DNA of 64,000 bases from JAWLHJ01 sp039587535 (lineage in GTDB: Bacteria > Gemmatimonadota > Gemmatimonadetes > Longimicrobiales > Gaopeijiaceae): NCBI GenBank assembly GCA_039587535.1, contig JBDHIF010000006.1, positions 1 through 64,000 on the forward strand, in the 5' to 3' direction. Below are positions 43,152 through 52,280 of the stretch, in pieces (position 1 is the stretch's first letter; each line of letters starts with the position of its first letter). The position numbers and the translations under genes were made by a program. The notes beneath the pieces were generated by a model. It searched no databases and was not told the origin of the DNA. It was given only the letters and a program-made list of their open reading frames with translations.

Positions 43152-44558
43152 ATGCGTCGTACCCATCTTCTCACGACCCTCGTGGGTCTCATCGCCGTGG
43201 CTTGCGCGCCGGCGGAGTCACCGCCGGACCTGCTCATCGAGAACGTCACCGTGGTGGACGCGGTCCAAGGGGCGGTCCCCGGACGGACGGTGGTGGTAGA
43301 CGACGGGCGCATCGTCCGGGTGGAGGAGGCTGGAGCGACGCAGGACGCTGCCCAGGTGGTGGACGGGACGGACCGGTTCCTCATTCCGGGCCTCTGGGAC
43401 TTCCACATCCACCTTGCCTACGACGCGTCCTTCACCGACGCCATGCCTGCACTCTTCCTTCAGCACGGGGTCACCAGCGTGCGAGACACGGGTGGGCCCC
43501 TGGAGGCTGTGACGCCCGTCGTCGAAGCGATGCGGTCGGGCTCCGCTCCCGCCCCGAGGGTCTTCTTCGCAGGCCCGCTTCTGGACGGCGCGGCGGTGGT
43601 GTACGACGGGATCAACAACCCCCTCTTGGGGATTGCGAACCCGGATCCAGAGACCGCCCGTGCCAACGTGAGGCGGCTGGCCGACGCCGGAGTGGACTTC
43701 ATCAAGATCTACGAACTGGTGTCCCCCGAGGTCTTCGACGCTTTGGTGGAGGAGGCGGGCGTGCTGGGGCTTCCCATAGACGGCCACGTTCCCCTGTCAC
43801 TTCCCGCGCGGGAGGTAGGCCCGCAGGTGAACTCGCTGGAGCACCTGAGGAATCTGGAAATGGACTGCGCCGCCGATGCCGAGGCCATGCTAACGGAGCG
43901 CCGATCGATCCTGGAGGCGCACGACGACCCCGCTGGGGCGGCGCTCCGAAGCCGATTGCACGCCATGCACCGGATACCCTCCATCGAGAGCCAGGACGAC
44001 GAGCGATGCACTGAATTGGCCGAAGCGCTACGGGAGACCATCCAGGTCCCCACGCTGCGTCTCAACAGCATGGGCATCGTCTCGCCGTTCGAGCGTGAGG
44101 GATGGCCGGAGGCCTTGGATCGGCTCCCTGCGGAAGCCGCCGAGCCCTGGCGTCAGGCGGCGGCTGACGCGCCCGACGGTCCGATCCGCGACGCGACGCA
44201 CGGCCGTTGGAGCCTCGAGATGACCGGGATGCTACACGAGGCAGGCGTTCCGTTCGGCGCGGGCACCGATACTCCTATCGGGTATGCCATTCCGGGGTAC
44301 AGCCTACACAGCGAGCTGGAGATGCTCGTACGGGCGGGACTCGATCCGGCCGAGGCCCTTCGGGCCGCCACGGTGACTCCCGCCCGGTTCTTCGGGTTGG
44401 AGCAGGAGATGGGAACCGTGGAGGCCGGTCGAGTGGCCGATCTGGTGCTCCTCGGCGGGAACCCGTTGGACGATATCAGCAACACGCGCTCAGTGGAGGC
44501 AGTGGTGTTGGACGGCGTGCTCTTGGACCGCGCCGGACTCGACGCGCTGGGACCCTAG
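43152..44558 (+). CDS. Amidohydrolase-family lipoprotein
   Basis: 468 residues. LLTTLVGLIAVAC gives a lipobox Cys near residue 18. Metal ligands of the amidohydrolase fold are visible: HxH in GLWDFHIHLAYD, DGHVPLS, and Asp in GAGTDTPIGY. A Lys in DFIKIYE could be carbamylated. The C-terminal composite domain GTVEAGRVADLVLLGGNPLDDI is typical. The class covers imidazolonepropionase- and prolidase-like enzymes; substrate unknown. AGGAG lies about 7 bases before the ATG, and a hairpin terminator follows. Confidence 0.87.
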   Translation: MRRTHLLTTLVGLIAVACAPAESPPDLLIENVTVVDAVQGAVPGRTVVVDDGRIVRVEEAGATQDAAQVVDGTDRFLIPGLWDFHIHLAYDASFTDAMPALFLQHGVTSVRDTGGPLEAVTPVVEAMRSGSAPAPRVFFAGPLLDGAAVVYDGINNPLLGIANPDPETARANVRRLADAGVDFIKIYELVSPEVFDALVEEAGVLGLPIDGHVPLSLPAREVGPQVNSLEHLRNLEMDCAADAEAMLTERRSILEAHDDPAGAALRSRLHAMHRIPSIESQDDERCTELAEALRETIQVPTLRLNSMGIVSPFEREGWPEALDRLPAEAAEPWRQAAADAPDGPIRDATHGRWSLEMTGMLHEAGVPFGAGTDTPIGYAIPGYSLHSELEMLVRAGLDPAEALRAATVTPARFFGLEQEMGTVEAGRVADLVLLGGNPLDDISNTRSVEAVVLDGVLLDRAGLDALGP

Positions 44559-44598
44559 GCGGCTCCCAGGGGGGCGCACCGGACTCGACGCTGGGACC
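44533..44598. repeat. Short imperfect direct duplication of the amidohydrolase 3' end
   Basis: CCGGACTCGACG plus CTGGGACC occurs twice: at 44533-44554 inside the last codons of the amidohydrolase (with CG between the two parts) and at 44579-44598 downstream, without the CG. The second copy forms part of the terminator stem and its loop. It looks like a local slippage duplication. Confidence 0.7.
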
Positions 44599-44606
44599 GG
44601 TGCGCC
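44573..44606 (+). terminator. Hairpin terminator between amidohydrolase and gltD
   Basis: A perfect 10-bp stem (GGCGCACCGG / CCGGTGCGCC) with a 14-base loop begins 15 bases after the amidohydrolase stop and is followed by TTCCTTCC on the plus strand. It separates two convergent genes. Confidence 0.7.
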
Positions 44607-44623
44607 TTCCTTCCGGGCGCTCC

Positions 44624-46039
44624 TTACCGCGGAAGGTCGCTCGCACCCATCAGGTAGGCGTCCACGGCGCGGGCACATTGGCGTCCCTCGCGAATGGCCC
44701 ACACGACGAGGGACTGTCCCCGACGCATGTCGCCGGCTGTGAAAACCTTGTCCAGCGACGTCCGGTACTCCCGGGTGTCTGCAGCCACGTTCCCCCTTCG
44801 ATCGTATTCGACACCCAGAGCGTCCAGCATCCCTTCGTGAACCGGGTGCACGAAGCCCATGGCCAGGAGCACGAGGTCGGCGTCGATCTCGAACTCGGTT
44901 CCTTCGATGCGCTGCATCTTGGGCGTGAGCCTCACGGCGTGGAGCGTCGTGACACGGCCGTCCTCACCGGAAAAACGCTCCGTGGCGACACTCCAATCCC
45001 GATCTCCGCCTTCCTCCTGCGAGGAGGACGTCCGAAGCCTCAGGGGCCATTCCGGCCACGTCGTGCCCTTGTCCTCCTTCTGCGGGGGCTTGGGCATGAT
45101 CTCGAGCTGGGTCACCGACTTGGCCCCCTGGCGCCACGAGGTGCCGATGCAGTCGGAGCCGGTATCGCCGCCGCCGATGACCACCACGTGCTTGTCCGTG
45201 GCCAGGATGTCCTCGGCGTCGACCGACTCCCCGCCTACGCGCCGGTTCTGCTGGGTGAGGAAGTCCATAGCGAAGTGGACGCCGTCGAGGTCTCGCCCGG
45301 GGACCTCCAGGTCCCTCGGGTGCTCCGAGCCACCCGCCAGCGCCACCGCGTCGAACTCGGTCATCAGCGTCTTCACAGCCATGTCCCTGCCGATCTCCAC
45401 GCCTGTGGTGAAGACCACCCCCTCGGCCTCCATCTGCTCAGCGCGGCGCTCGATGTGGTGCTTCTCCATCTTGAAGTCGGGAATGCCGTAGCGGAGCAGG
45501 CCACCCACCTGCGCGTTCTTCTCGAAAACCGTGACGTCGTGACCAGCTCTGGCGAGCTGCTGAGCGCACGCCAGGCCCGCGGGGCCCGAGCCCACCACGG
45601 CGACCGTGCGCCCGGTACGTCTTTCGGCGATCTGCGGACGTACCCATCCCTCGTCCCAAGCCCGATCGATGATGGCGCACTCGATGGATTTGATGGTCAC
45701 CGGGTCGTCCACGATGTTCAGCGTGCACGACGCCTCGCACGGAGCCGGACAGATCCGTCCTGTGAACTCGGGGAAGTTGTTGGTGGAGTGCAGGACCTCG
45801 ATGGCCTCCCGCCAGCGGTCCCGATAGACCAGGTCGTTCCAGTCCGGGATGATGTTGTTCACAGGGCATCCCTCATGGCAGAACGGGATGCCGCAGTCCA
45901 TGCACCGTGCGCCCTGTAAGGCGATTTCCTCGACCGGAAGCGGTTCGACGAACTCCTTGAAGTGGCGGACGCGCTCCTCGACCGGCCGATACGGTGGCCG
46001 CTTGCCGGCGATCTCGAGGAATCCCGTGACCTTACCCAT
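44624..46039 (-). CDS. gltD: Glutamate synthase small subunit
   Basis: Passes electrons from NADPH to the large subunit. 471 residues. Two cysteine groups near the N-terminus (CMDCGIPFCHEGCP and CPAPCEASC) bind 4Fe-4S clusters; VVGSGPAGLACAQQLARAG is the FAD loop and VVIGGGDTGSDCIGTS the NADPH loop. The C-terminal VFTAGDMRRGQSLVVWAI closes the FAD site. ATG 46039 overlaps the end of gltB by 8 bases, so both subunits are coupled. Confidence 0.95.
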   Translation of the reverse strand: MGKVTGFLEIAGKRPPYRPVEERVRHFKEFVEPLPVEEIALQGARCMDCGIPFCHEGCPVNNIIPDWNDLVYRDRWREAIEVLHSTNNFPEFTGRICPAPCEASCTLNIVDDPVTIKSIECAIIDRAWDEGWVRPQIAERRTGRTVAVVGSGPAGLACAQQLARAGHDVTVFEKNAQVGGLLRYGIPDFKMEKHHIERRAEQMEAEGVVFTTGVEIGRDMAVKTLMTEFDAVALAGGSEHPRDLEVPGRDLDGVHFAMDFLTQQNRRVGGESVDAEDILATDKHVVVIGGGDTGSDCIGTSWRQGAKSVTQLEIMPKPPQKEDKGTTWPEWPLRLRTSSSQEEGGDRDWSVATERFSGEDGRVTTLHAVRLTPKMQRIEGTEFEIDADLVLLAMGFVHPVHEGMLDALGVEYDRRGNVAADTREYRTSLDKVFTAGDMRRGQSLVVWAIREGRQCARAVDAYLMGASDLPR

Positions 46040-49000
46040 TGTGCATACTCTCCACGGCGGGGTTGCGCGCGCGCTTGATTCTGATCTCCGCATCCCTTTT
46101 GGCCCGAGTCTCACCGGCCATCTGCGTGAGCGCCCGGCGGTAGTCGGTGGGCATGACTTTCACAAAGTTGGGCAACACCTCATCCCATCGGTCCAGGATG
46201 TCTTTGGCGCGTGCGCTTCCGGTGAAGCGAGCATGACGGGCCACGAGTCGATAGAGCCGTGACACGTCCTGCCCGAGCATGTTCCGCGAAACTTCAGAGA
46301 GGTTCGCGCTCTCCCGGGCGTCGGCTGTGCGGGCTTCGTCCGAGCGGGTGTCTTCCAAGCGCTCCAACTCCACCATCTCGGGATTCACCCTGAGACCGAA
46401 ATCACCCTCCTCGTCAAGCACGTACGCGATGCCGCCCGACATACCCGCGGCGAAATTCCGCCCGGTGGATCCGAGCACCACCACTACACCGCCGGTCATG
46501 TACTCGCAGCCGTGGTCACCCACCCCTTCCACCACGGCCCAGCCGCCGGAGTTGCGTACGGCGAAGCGCTCCGCGGCGATGCCTCGGAAGTAAGCTTCAC
46601 CGGAGATGGCGCCATACAGCACGACGTTCCCGACGATCATGCTCTCTTCGGGCACGATGCGGCCCTCCGATGCCGGGTAGACCATGATTCTGCCGCCGGA
46701 CAGACCCTTGCCGACGTAATCGTTCGCGTCGCCTTCCAGCTCGAGCGTGACACCGTGCGCGAGCCAGGCGCCGAAGCTCTGGCCGGCGTTGCCCTTGAGC
46801 TTCACATGGATGGTGTGGTCGGGCAGCCCGGCGTGACCGTAGCGGCGCGCGACCCGTCCCGAGAGCATGGCACCCGTGGTCCGGTCAGTGTTTCGGATCT
46901 CGTGCTCGAGGAGCACCGCCTTGCCATGCTCAAGAGCCGGCGCTGCCTCCGCGATGAGCGTGCGGTCCAGCACGCGGTGAACGTCGTGCGCTTGCTCCTC
47001 GGCATGGTGGATGGCGACCCCGTCCTCGACCTCGGGTCGCGCCAGCAGCCTGGTCAGGTCGATGCCGTGAGCCTTGTAGTGCTCCACGGTACGGCGGGTG
47101 TCTAGTCGATCGGAACGTCCGACCATCTCCTCGAACGTGCGAAAGCCGAGCTCCGCCATGAGCTCTCGCACCTCTTCCGCAAGGAAGAAGAAGAAGTTGA
47201 TGACGTGCTCCGGCAGGCCGGTGAACCGCTTTCTGAGGTCGGCATTCTGCGTGGCGATGCCGACCGGACAGGTGTTCAGATGGCACTTGCGCATCATGAT
47301 GCACCCGGCGGCGATGAGCGGGGCTGTCGAGAAGCCGAACTCGTCGGCGCCGAGCAGGGCGCCGATAACCACGTCGCGCCCCGTACGGAGTCCGCCGTCC
47401 ACCTGGACAGCGATCCGGCCCCGCAGCCGGTTCATGACCAGGGTCTGCTGGGTCTCCGCGAGGCCGATCTCCCATGGCGATCCGGCGTGGTAGATCGATG
47501 TCCGGGGGCTCGCCCCAGTGCCGCCGTCGTGCCCGGCGATCGTGACACGGTCCGAGTGCGCCTTGGAGACCCCGGCCGCGACGGTGCCCACCCCGATCTC
47601 GGAGACCAGCTTCACGCTGACGAGCGCTTCGGGGTTCACGTTCTTCAGGTCGAAGATGAGCTGCGCCAGGTCTTCGATGGAATAGATGTCGTGGTGCGGG
47701 GGAGGTGAGATGAGCGGCACGCCTGGGGTCGAGTGGCGCACCTTCGCGATGGTCTCGTCCACCTTGAAGCCCGGCAGCTGCCCGCCTTCTCCGGGCTTGG
47801 CACCCTGGGCGATCTTGATCTGCATGACATCGGCGTTCATCAGGTACTCGGTCGTGACCCCGAAGCGTCCGGATGCGACCTGCTTGATGGCCGAGTTCAT
47901 CGAGTCCCCGGACTCCAACGGCGCGAACCGGTCCGGCTCCTCTCCGCCCTCGCCACTGTTCGACTTCCCGCCCATGCGGTTCATGGCGATCGCCAGGGTA
48001 GTGTGCGCCTCCCTGGAAATGGAGCCGAACGACATCGCTCCGGTGGAGAACCGCTTCACGATCTCCTCGGCGGATTCCACTTCCTCGAGCGGAACAGGTT
48101 CGTCGGCGACACGCAGCTCGAAGAGCCCGCGCGGCGTCATGAGCCGCTCGGACTGGTCGTTGATGATGCGGGCGTAGTCGCGGTAGCGATCCAGCGCGTT
48201 CCCCCGCACCGCGTGCTGGAGGGAGGCGATGGACTCGGGGTTCCAGTAATGGCGCTCTCCCCGAATTCGGAACTGGTGCTCGCCTCCTGGATCGAGGGCG
48301 TGCTCCAGGACCGGCGAGGCCCCGAAGGCTTCTCGGTGACGGCGGCAGGTCTCTTCCGCCACCTCGGTCAAGCCGATGCCCTCGATGGCTGTTGGCGTCC
48401 CGAAGAAGAACCTGTCCACGAACTCCTTCCGTAGCCCGAGCGCGTCGAAGATCTGAGCGCCGCAATACGACTGGAAGGTGGAAATGCCCATCTTGGACAT
48501 CACCTTGAGCAGACCCTTTCCCGCTGCCTTCACGTAGTTTTCATGCGCCGTCTCGACGTCCACGTGGTCGGGCAGCTCACCGTGCTCGACCATGTCCGTG
48601 AGGGTTTCGAAAACCAGGTAGGGATTGATCCCTTCGGCGCCGTAGCCACCCAGAACGGCCAGGTGATGCACCTCGTGCGCTTCGCCCGTTTCCACCACCA
48701 GCCCCACGAGGGTGCGCAGCCCCTGCCGGATGAGGTGGTGGTGGACCGCGCCCGTGGCCAGGACCGAGGGGATGGCCACGCGGTCGGGCGAGAGTCTGCG
48801 GTCGGAAAGGACGATGATGTTGTCGCCATCGGATACGGCCTGCTCGGCGCGCTCGCAGAGCGCGTCGAGCGCGGTCTCCATGCCCTCGGGGCCGTCCTCG
48901 ACCGGGTAGGTGGTGTCCAACGTCACCGCCTTGAACCGTCCGCCGGCGAACTTGGCGATACACCGGATCTTGTCGAGGTCGGTGTTGGCCAGGATGGGCT

Positions 49001-50774
49001 GGTCGGACTCGAGACGCATGTGGGACTCGACGTCGTCCAGCTCCAGAAGGTTCGGCCGTGGCCCGATCATCGAGACCAGGCTCATGACCATCGACTCCCG
49101 GATCGAATCGATGGGCGGATTGGTCACCTGCGCGAATCGTTGACGGAAGTAGCTGAAGAGCAGCTTCGGGCGATCGGACATCGCGGCGATGGGCGTGTCG
49201 TTGCCCATGGATCCCGTGGCCTCATATCCCTCTGAGGCCATGGGTGCCAGCAGCAGCTTCAGAGCCTCCTGGGTGTAGCCGAATGCTTGCTGTCGGTCCA
49301 GGAGTGGCGCCTGCACCGGTGGATGCTCGGGTGCGCATCCCGGAAGGTTCTCCACGAAGAGCTGTGTACGATCCAGGATCTCCTGATAGGGATGCTCCGA
49401 GGCCAACTCCTCCTTGATCTCCTCGTCGTCGATGATTCGCCCTTGCTCCGTGTCGATGAGGAGCATGCGGCCCGGCTGGAGACGCCACTTCTTGACGATC
49501 TTTTCCTCGGGGATGGGCAGGACGCCCGTCTCCGACGCGAGGATCACCAAGCCATCCTCCGTCACGACGTAGCGCGACGGGCGGAGGCCGTTTCGGTCCA
49601 GCGTGGCTCCGACCTGGCGACCGTCGGTGAAGGCGATGGAAGCCGGACCGTCCCAGGGCTCCATGAGAGCGGCGTGGTATTCGTAGAACGCACGCCGCTT
49701 CGGGTCCATGAGCTTGTTGTGCTCCCACGCTTCCGGGATCAGCATCATCATGGCCTGGGCCAGCGAATAGCCACCGCGGACCAGGAGCTCCAGGGCGTTG
49801 TCCAGGCTGGCCGAGTCCGACTGGCCCTCGGGGACAAGCGGCCAAAGCTTCTCGAGGTCGGCGCCCAGCACCGTGGAGCGCATGGCTGCACGCCGGGCGT
49901 TCATCCAGTTGAGGTTCCCCCGGAGCGTGTTGATCTCGCCGTTGTGGCAGATCATGCGGAACGGTTGAGCCAGGCTCCAGCTGGGGAACGTGTTGGTGGA
50001 GAACCGCTGATGGACCAGGGCCAGAGCCGTGGTGAGCCTTGGATCGCCGAGGTCCTCGTAGTACGGACCCACGTCTTCGGCCAGAAGCATGCCCTTGTAG
50101 CCGAGCACCCGGGTGGACAGGGTGCAGACGTAGAAATCGCATGCCGCCTCGGCCTCGATGTTGGCGGCCTCGAGCTCCGCGCTTCGCCGGATCACGAAGA
50201 GCTTCCGATCGAAGGCGTCCTGGTCTCCTTCGAATCCTGCGCCCCGTCCCACGAAGAGCTGCCGGATGACCGGCTCCGTGGCTCTCACGGTGTCGCTGAG
50301 CACCTCGGGGTTCAACGGAACCTCGCGCCACCCGAGGACCTCCTGCCCCTCGGCGGCCACCCGCTGCTCGAGAATCTCCTCGCACCGGCGGCGTAAGGAC
50401 GCGTCACGGGGGAGGAACACGTTCGCGGCGGCGTAGCTCCCGAACGCGGGGAGCTCGATGCCGGCTTCGGGTGCCACCTGGGCCAGGAGGTCGTGGGGGG
50501 TTTGGATGAGGATGCCCGCCCCGTCGCCCATGGTCGGGTCGGCACCCACTGCGCCGCGGTGGTCGAGGTTCAGCAGGATCTGGAGGGCCTGGTCCACGAT
50601 CTCGTGGCTCTTGGCGCCGTGCATGTTCGCGACGAAGCCTATGCCACAGGCGTCGTGCTCCTGCGCCGGGTCGTAAAGACCTGCCGCCGGGGGAAAGTAT
50701 TGGCTTCTGTGGGACCGCTGGATAGCCCCCAGATACGGACGCACAGACGCGCCCCGCCTGCCTTCGTCACGCAT
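46032..50774 (-). CDS. gltB: Glutamate synthase large subunit
   Basis: 1580 residues; makes glutamate from glutamine and 2-oxoglutarate. After a short propeptide the N-terminal nucleophile is Cys43 (HDACGIGFVA), giving a class II amidotransferase domain. The FMN synthase domain contains NRMGGKSNSGEGGE and the GHDGGTGASPRTSI loop, the 3Fe-4S cluster cysteines lie in CHLNTCPVGIATQ, and the C-terminal helix domain has Gly-rich repeats (GEAYFRGIAAERF, GGVVVVLGSTGRNFAAGMSG). The ATG at 50774 is preceded by TGGAG and a well-spaced promoter (50846-50874). Confidence 0.95.
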   Translation of the reverse strand: MRDEGRRGASVRPYLGAIQRSHRSQYFPPAAGLYDPAQEHDACGIGFVANMHGAKSHEIVDQALQILLNLDHRGAVGADPTMGDGAGILIQTPHDLLAQVAPEAGIELPAFGSYAAANVFLPRDASLRRRCEEILEQRVAAEGQEVLGWREVPLNPEVLSDTVRATEPVIRQLFVGRGAGFEGDQDAFDRKLFVIRRSAELEAANIEAEAACDFYVCTLSTRVLGYKGMLLAEDVGPYYEDLGDPRLTTALALVHQRFSTNTFPSWSLAQPFRMICHNGEINTLRGNLNWMNARRAAMRSTVLGADLEKLWPLVPEGQSDSASLDNALELLVRGGYSLAQAMMMLIPEAWEHNKLMDPKRRAFYEYHAALMEPWDGPASIAFTDGRQVGATLDRNGLRPSRYVVTEDGLVILASETGVLPIPEEKIVKKWRLQPGRMLLIDTEQGRIIDDEEIKEELASEHPYQEILDRTQLFVENLPGCAPEHPPVQAPLLDRQQAFGYTQEALKLLLAPMASEGYEATGSMGNDTPIAAMSDRPKLLFSYFRQRFAQVTNPPIDSIRESMVMSLVSMIGPRPNLLELDDVESHMRLESDQPILANTDLDKIRCIAKFAGGRFKAVTLDTTYPVEDGPEGMETALDALCERAEQAVSDGDNIIVLSDRRLSPDRVAIPSVLATGAVHHHLIRQGLRTLVGLVVETGEAHEVHHLAVLGGYGAEGINPYLVFETLTDMVEHGELPDHVDVETAHENYVKAAGKGLLKVMSKMGISTFQSYCGAQIFDALGLRKEFVDRFFFGTPTAIEGIGLTEVAEETCRRHREAFGASPVLEHALDPGGEHQFRIRGERHYWNPESIASLQHAVRGNALDRYRDYARIINDQSERLMTPRGLFELRVADEPVPLEEVESAEEIVKRFSTGAMSFGSISREAHTTLAIAMNRMGGKSNSGEGGEEPDRFAPLESGDSMNSAIKQVASGRFGVTTEYLMNADVMQIKIAQGAKPGEGGQLPGFKVDETIAKVRHSTPGVPLISPPPHHDIYSIEDLAQLIFDLKNVNPEALVSVKLVSEIGVGTVAAGVSKAHSDRVTIAGHDGGTGASPRTSIYHAGSPWEIGLAETQQTLVMNRLRGRIAVQVDGGLRTGRDVVIGALLGADEFGFSTAPLIAAGCIMMRKCHLNTCPVGIATQNADLRKRFTGLPEHVINFFFFLAEEVRELMAELGFRTFEEMVGRSDRLDTRRTVEHYKAHGIDLTRLLARPEVEDGVAIHHAEEQAHDVHRVLDRTLIAEAAPALEHGKAVLLEHEIRNTDRTTGAMLSGRVARRYGHAGLPDHTIHVKLKGNAGQSFGAWLAHGVTLELEGDANDYVGKGLSGGRIMVYPASEGRIVPEESMIVGNVVLYGAISGEAYFRGIAAERFAVRNSGGWAVVEGVGDHGCEYMTGGVVVVLGSTGRNFAAGMSGGIAYVLDEEGDFGLRVNPEMVELERLEDTRSDEARTADARESANLSEVSRNMLGQDVSRLYRLVARHARFTGSARAKDILDRWDEVLPNFVKVMPTDYRRALTQMAGETRAKRDAEIRIKRARNPAVESMHNG

Positions 50775-50845
50775 GCGAGTAACTCCAAAACCAACTGGGA
50801 AACGCCGCGGCAGGACTGCCTGACGTTCTTTCGGCGGGGACAGTG

Positions 50846-50874
50846 AGATTAGGGCCGGCGGGCTCCCCTGGCAA
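50846..50874 (-). promoter_or_regulatory. Sigma-70-type promoter of gltBD
   Basis: Read on the minus strand: TTGCCA (50874-50869), a 17-base spacer, then TAATCT (50851-50846). Both hexamers match the consensus in four or five positions with ideal spacing. The start of transcription would fall near 50839, leaving a leader of about 65 bases before the gltB ATG. Confidence 0.55.
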
Positions 50875-50921
50875 GGGAAGGACGGCGCCGCGGCGTTGCG
50901 GGCCTTCTCACAAAAAGCTTC

Positions 50922-51470
50922 TCACCATGGGTTTACGAGATACCCCTCGTTCTGGAGCACGACGAAGGCCGTCATGGCCGAGAGTGCGAGCTCGACCCCA
51001 TCGGCGAGCTCGGATGCGTTGTATCCGCGCGAGGCGGCGCTCTGACCGCACACGACGACCCTTACTCCGGCGTCGAGCAGCTCCCGTAGCAGGGTTCCGT
51101 TCGGGTTGGTGGATCCAGCCCTGGCGTGGTAGGCCTCGTCGCTGAGGACATCCATCACGGCCGTGCCGTGAACCACCACCGCGGCGCCCAGCTGAGCTTC
51201 AGGGACGCCGGCGCGGCCATGCATGTTTAGAAAGCGCGCCACGGTATTCAGCGACGTGCTCACGCCGTCGGTCCCTCCCGTCTGGGCGATGTCGAAGGCC
51301 ACTCGATAGTCTAGGTCCAAGGGCGTATCGAAATCTGGCGAGACGGGAAAAACCGGCCCGTGGGAGGCGATGACCGGACCGGGGGTCGGCGCGGCCTGAG
51401 CCTTGGCCTGGTGTGGAGCGGTAATGGCCAGGGCGATCAAGGGGGCGGCGATGTGCAGGCGTGTGCGCAT
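50922..51470 (-). CDS. Exported DsrE-family protein
   Basis: 182 residues with a Sec signal peptide (LIALAITAPHQAKAQA). The DsrE/YchN fold is suggested by DYRVAFDIAQTG, LGAAVVVHGTAVMDVL, NGTLLRELLDAGVRVVVCGQ, with the putative sulfur-carrying Cys in VVVCGQSAASRGY. Periplasmic DsrE-like proteins of this kind are linked to sulfur or thiosulfate chemistry, but direct evidence is lacking. It lies 17 bases after the ZIP gene, suggesting co-transcription from the metal locus. Confidence 0.8.
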   Translation of the reverse strand: MRTRLHIAAPLIALAITAPHQAKAQAAPTPGPVIASHGPVFPVSPDFDTPLDLDYRVAFDIAQTGGTDGVSTSLNTVARFLNMHGRAGVPEAQLGAAVVVHGTAVMDVLSDEAYHARAGSTNPNGTLLRELLDAGVRVVVCGQSAASRGYNASELADGVELALSAMTAFVVLQNEGYLVNPW

Positions 51471-51487
51471 GAGAGTCCCTCGCGAGT

Positions 51488-52114
51488 TCAGTGGATGTGG
51501 TCTGGGTCGTGGTGTGTGTGGTCGTGGCGTCCCTGGTGGAACACCACGTGAAGCAACGTTCCCGCCACGAAGGCTTCGAAAAGATGGAGGCCCGTGGCAT
51601 CAGCGGGCAGAGCGATCCGCGAGGCGAGGAGGCCGCCCGCGAGCGTGGCGAGCACGAGAGAGCCCACCGCTGCCGAGGCCATGGGAATGCCATGCCGGGG
51701 GCGTACCAGCCACCACAGGATCAGTCCGACGGGGATACGATGGAGGATGACCGCCGCGGCGAAGGCTGGCTCGATGGGGCCGCCGACTGGCGCCAGCGCC
51801 GCGCCCTCGAGCGCTTCGTGGACGACGAGCCCGAGCAGCGTGACGACAATGGCAAGATCGTCGGTGTGCCGGGCCAGCGACCTTGAGGCGAGCTCGAAGG
51901 TGGTCGGCAAGAACGCTCCGGCGGCGACGAAGAGAAGCAGGGAGGGGGCTCGCTCCTCGATGACCTCTGGCAGCACCTGGATGGCCACGAGTACAGGAAC
52001 GGCGACGTACACGAAGCCGTCCACGAGGCGGACCGCGCGATTCCGCCCGTGGAGGGTCCGGTATAGGAGCGCGCCGAGGACGGGCGCGACCAGTGCAGCC
52101 AGGAAGTAGCTCAA
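51488..52114 (-). CDS. ZIP-family metal transporter-like protein
   Basis: 208 residues, about six to seven membrane helices. ZIP signatures: LVVHEALEGAALAP (TM4-like H/E) and VILHRIPVGLILWWL (TM5-like H). The C-terminus is His-rich (HQGRHDHTHHDPDHIH), a possible metal-binding tail. It would move divalent cations such as zinc, iron or manganese. The start is TTG 52114; no strong ribosome-binding site is visible. It faces the DtxR-FeoA gene, with the operator at 52244 between them. Confidence 0.8.
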   Translation of the reverse strand: MSYFLAALVAPVLGALLYRTLHGRNRAVRLVDGFVYVAVPVLVAIQVLPEVIEERAPSLLLFVAAGAFLPTTFELASRSLARHTDDLAIVVTLLGLVVHEALEGAALAPVGGPIEPAFAAAVILHRIPVGLILWWLVRPRHGIPMASAAVGSLVLATLAGGLLASRIALPADATGLHLFEAFVAGTLLHVVFHQGRHDHTHHDPDHIH

Positions 52115-52243
52115 GAAGAGGCCGGTGGGGGAATGAGAGGGCTTTCGACGTGTTGCGCGCCACGATGTTCGCCCTGAGGCGGGGCCACGGCAAGCGTGCC
52201 CGCTCGCGGTTCCGTCTTGACAGCCTCCGAGTTGGCACGCACG

Positions 52244-52261
52244 TTTTAGGTATGCCTAAAA
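52244..52261. promoter_or_regulatory. DtxR/MntR-type operator
   Basis: TTTTAGGTATGCCTAAAA is a 7-bp perfect inverted repeat with a 4-base centre, 19 bases before the start of the DtxR-FeoA gene. Its TTAGG...CCTAA arms match operators of DtxR/IdeR/MntR-family repressors. Upstream TTGACA (52217) and TTGGCA (52232) are possible -35 elements; TAAAAC (52257-52262) is a possible -10 inside the operator. The ZIP gene starts 130 bases away in the other direction and may share control. Confidence 0.75.
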
Positions 52262-52280
52262 CAAGGGTTGGAATCCGTAC

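Noticed and set aside
47733..50396. Long plus-strand open frames opposite gltB
   Set aside because: Same effect of GC-biased third positions; gltB is a full-length known enzyme on the minus strand.
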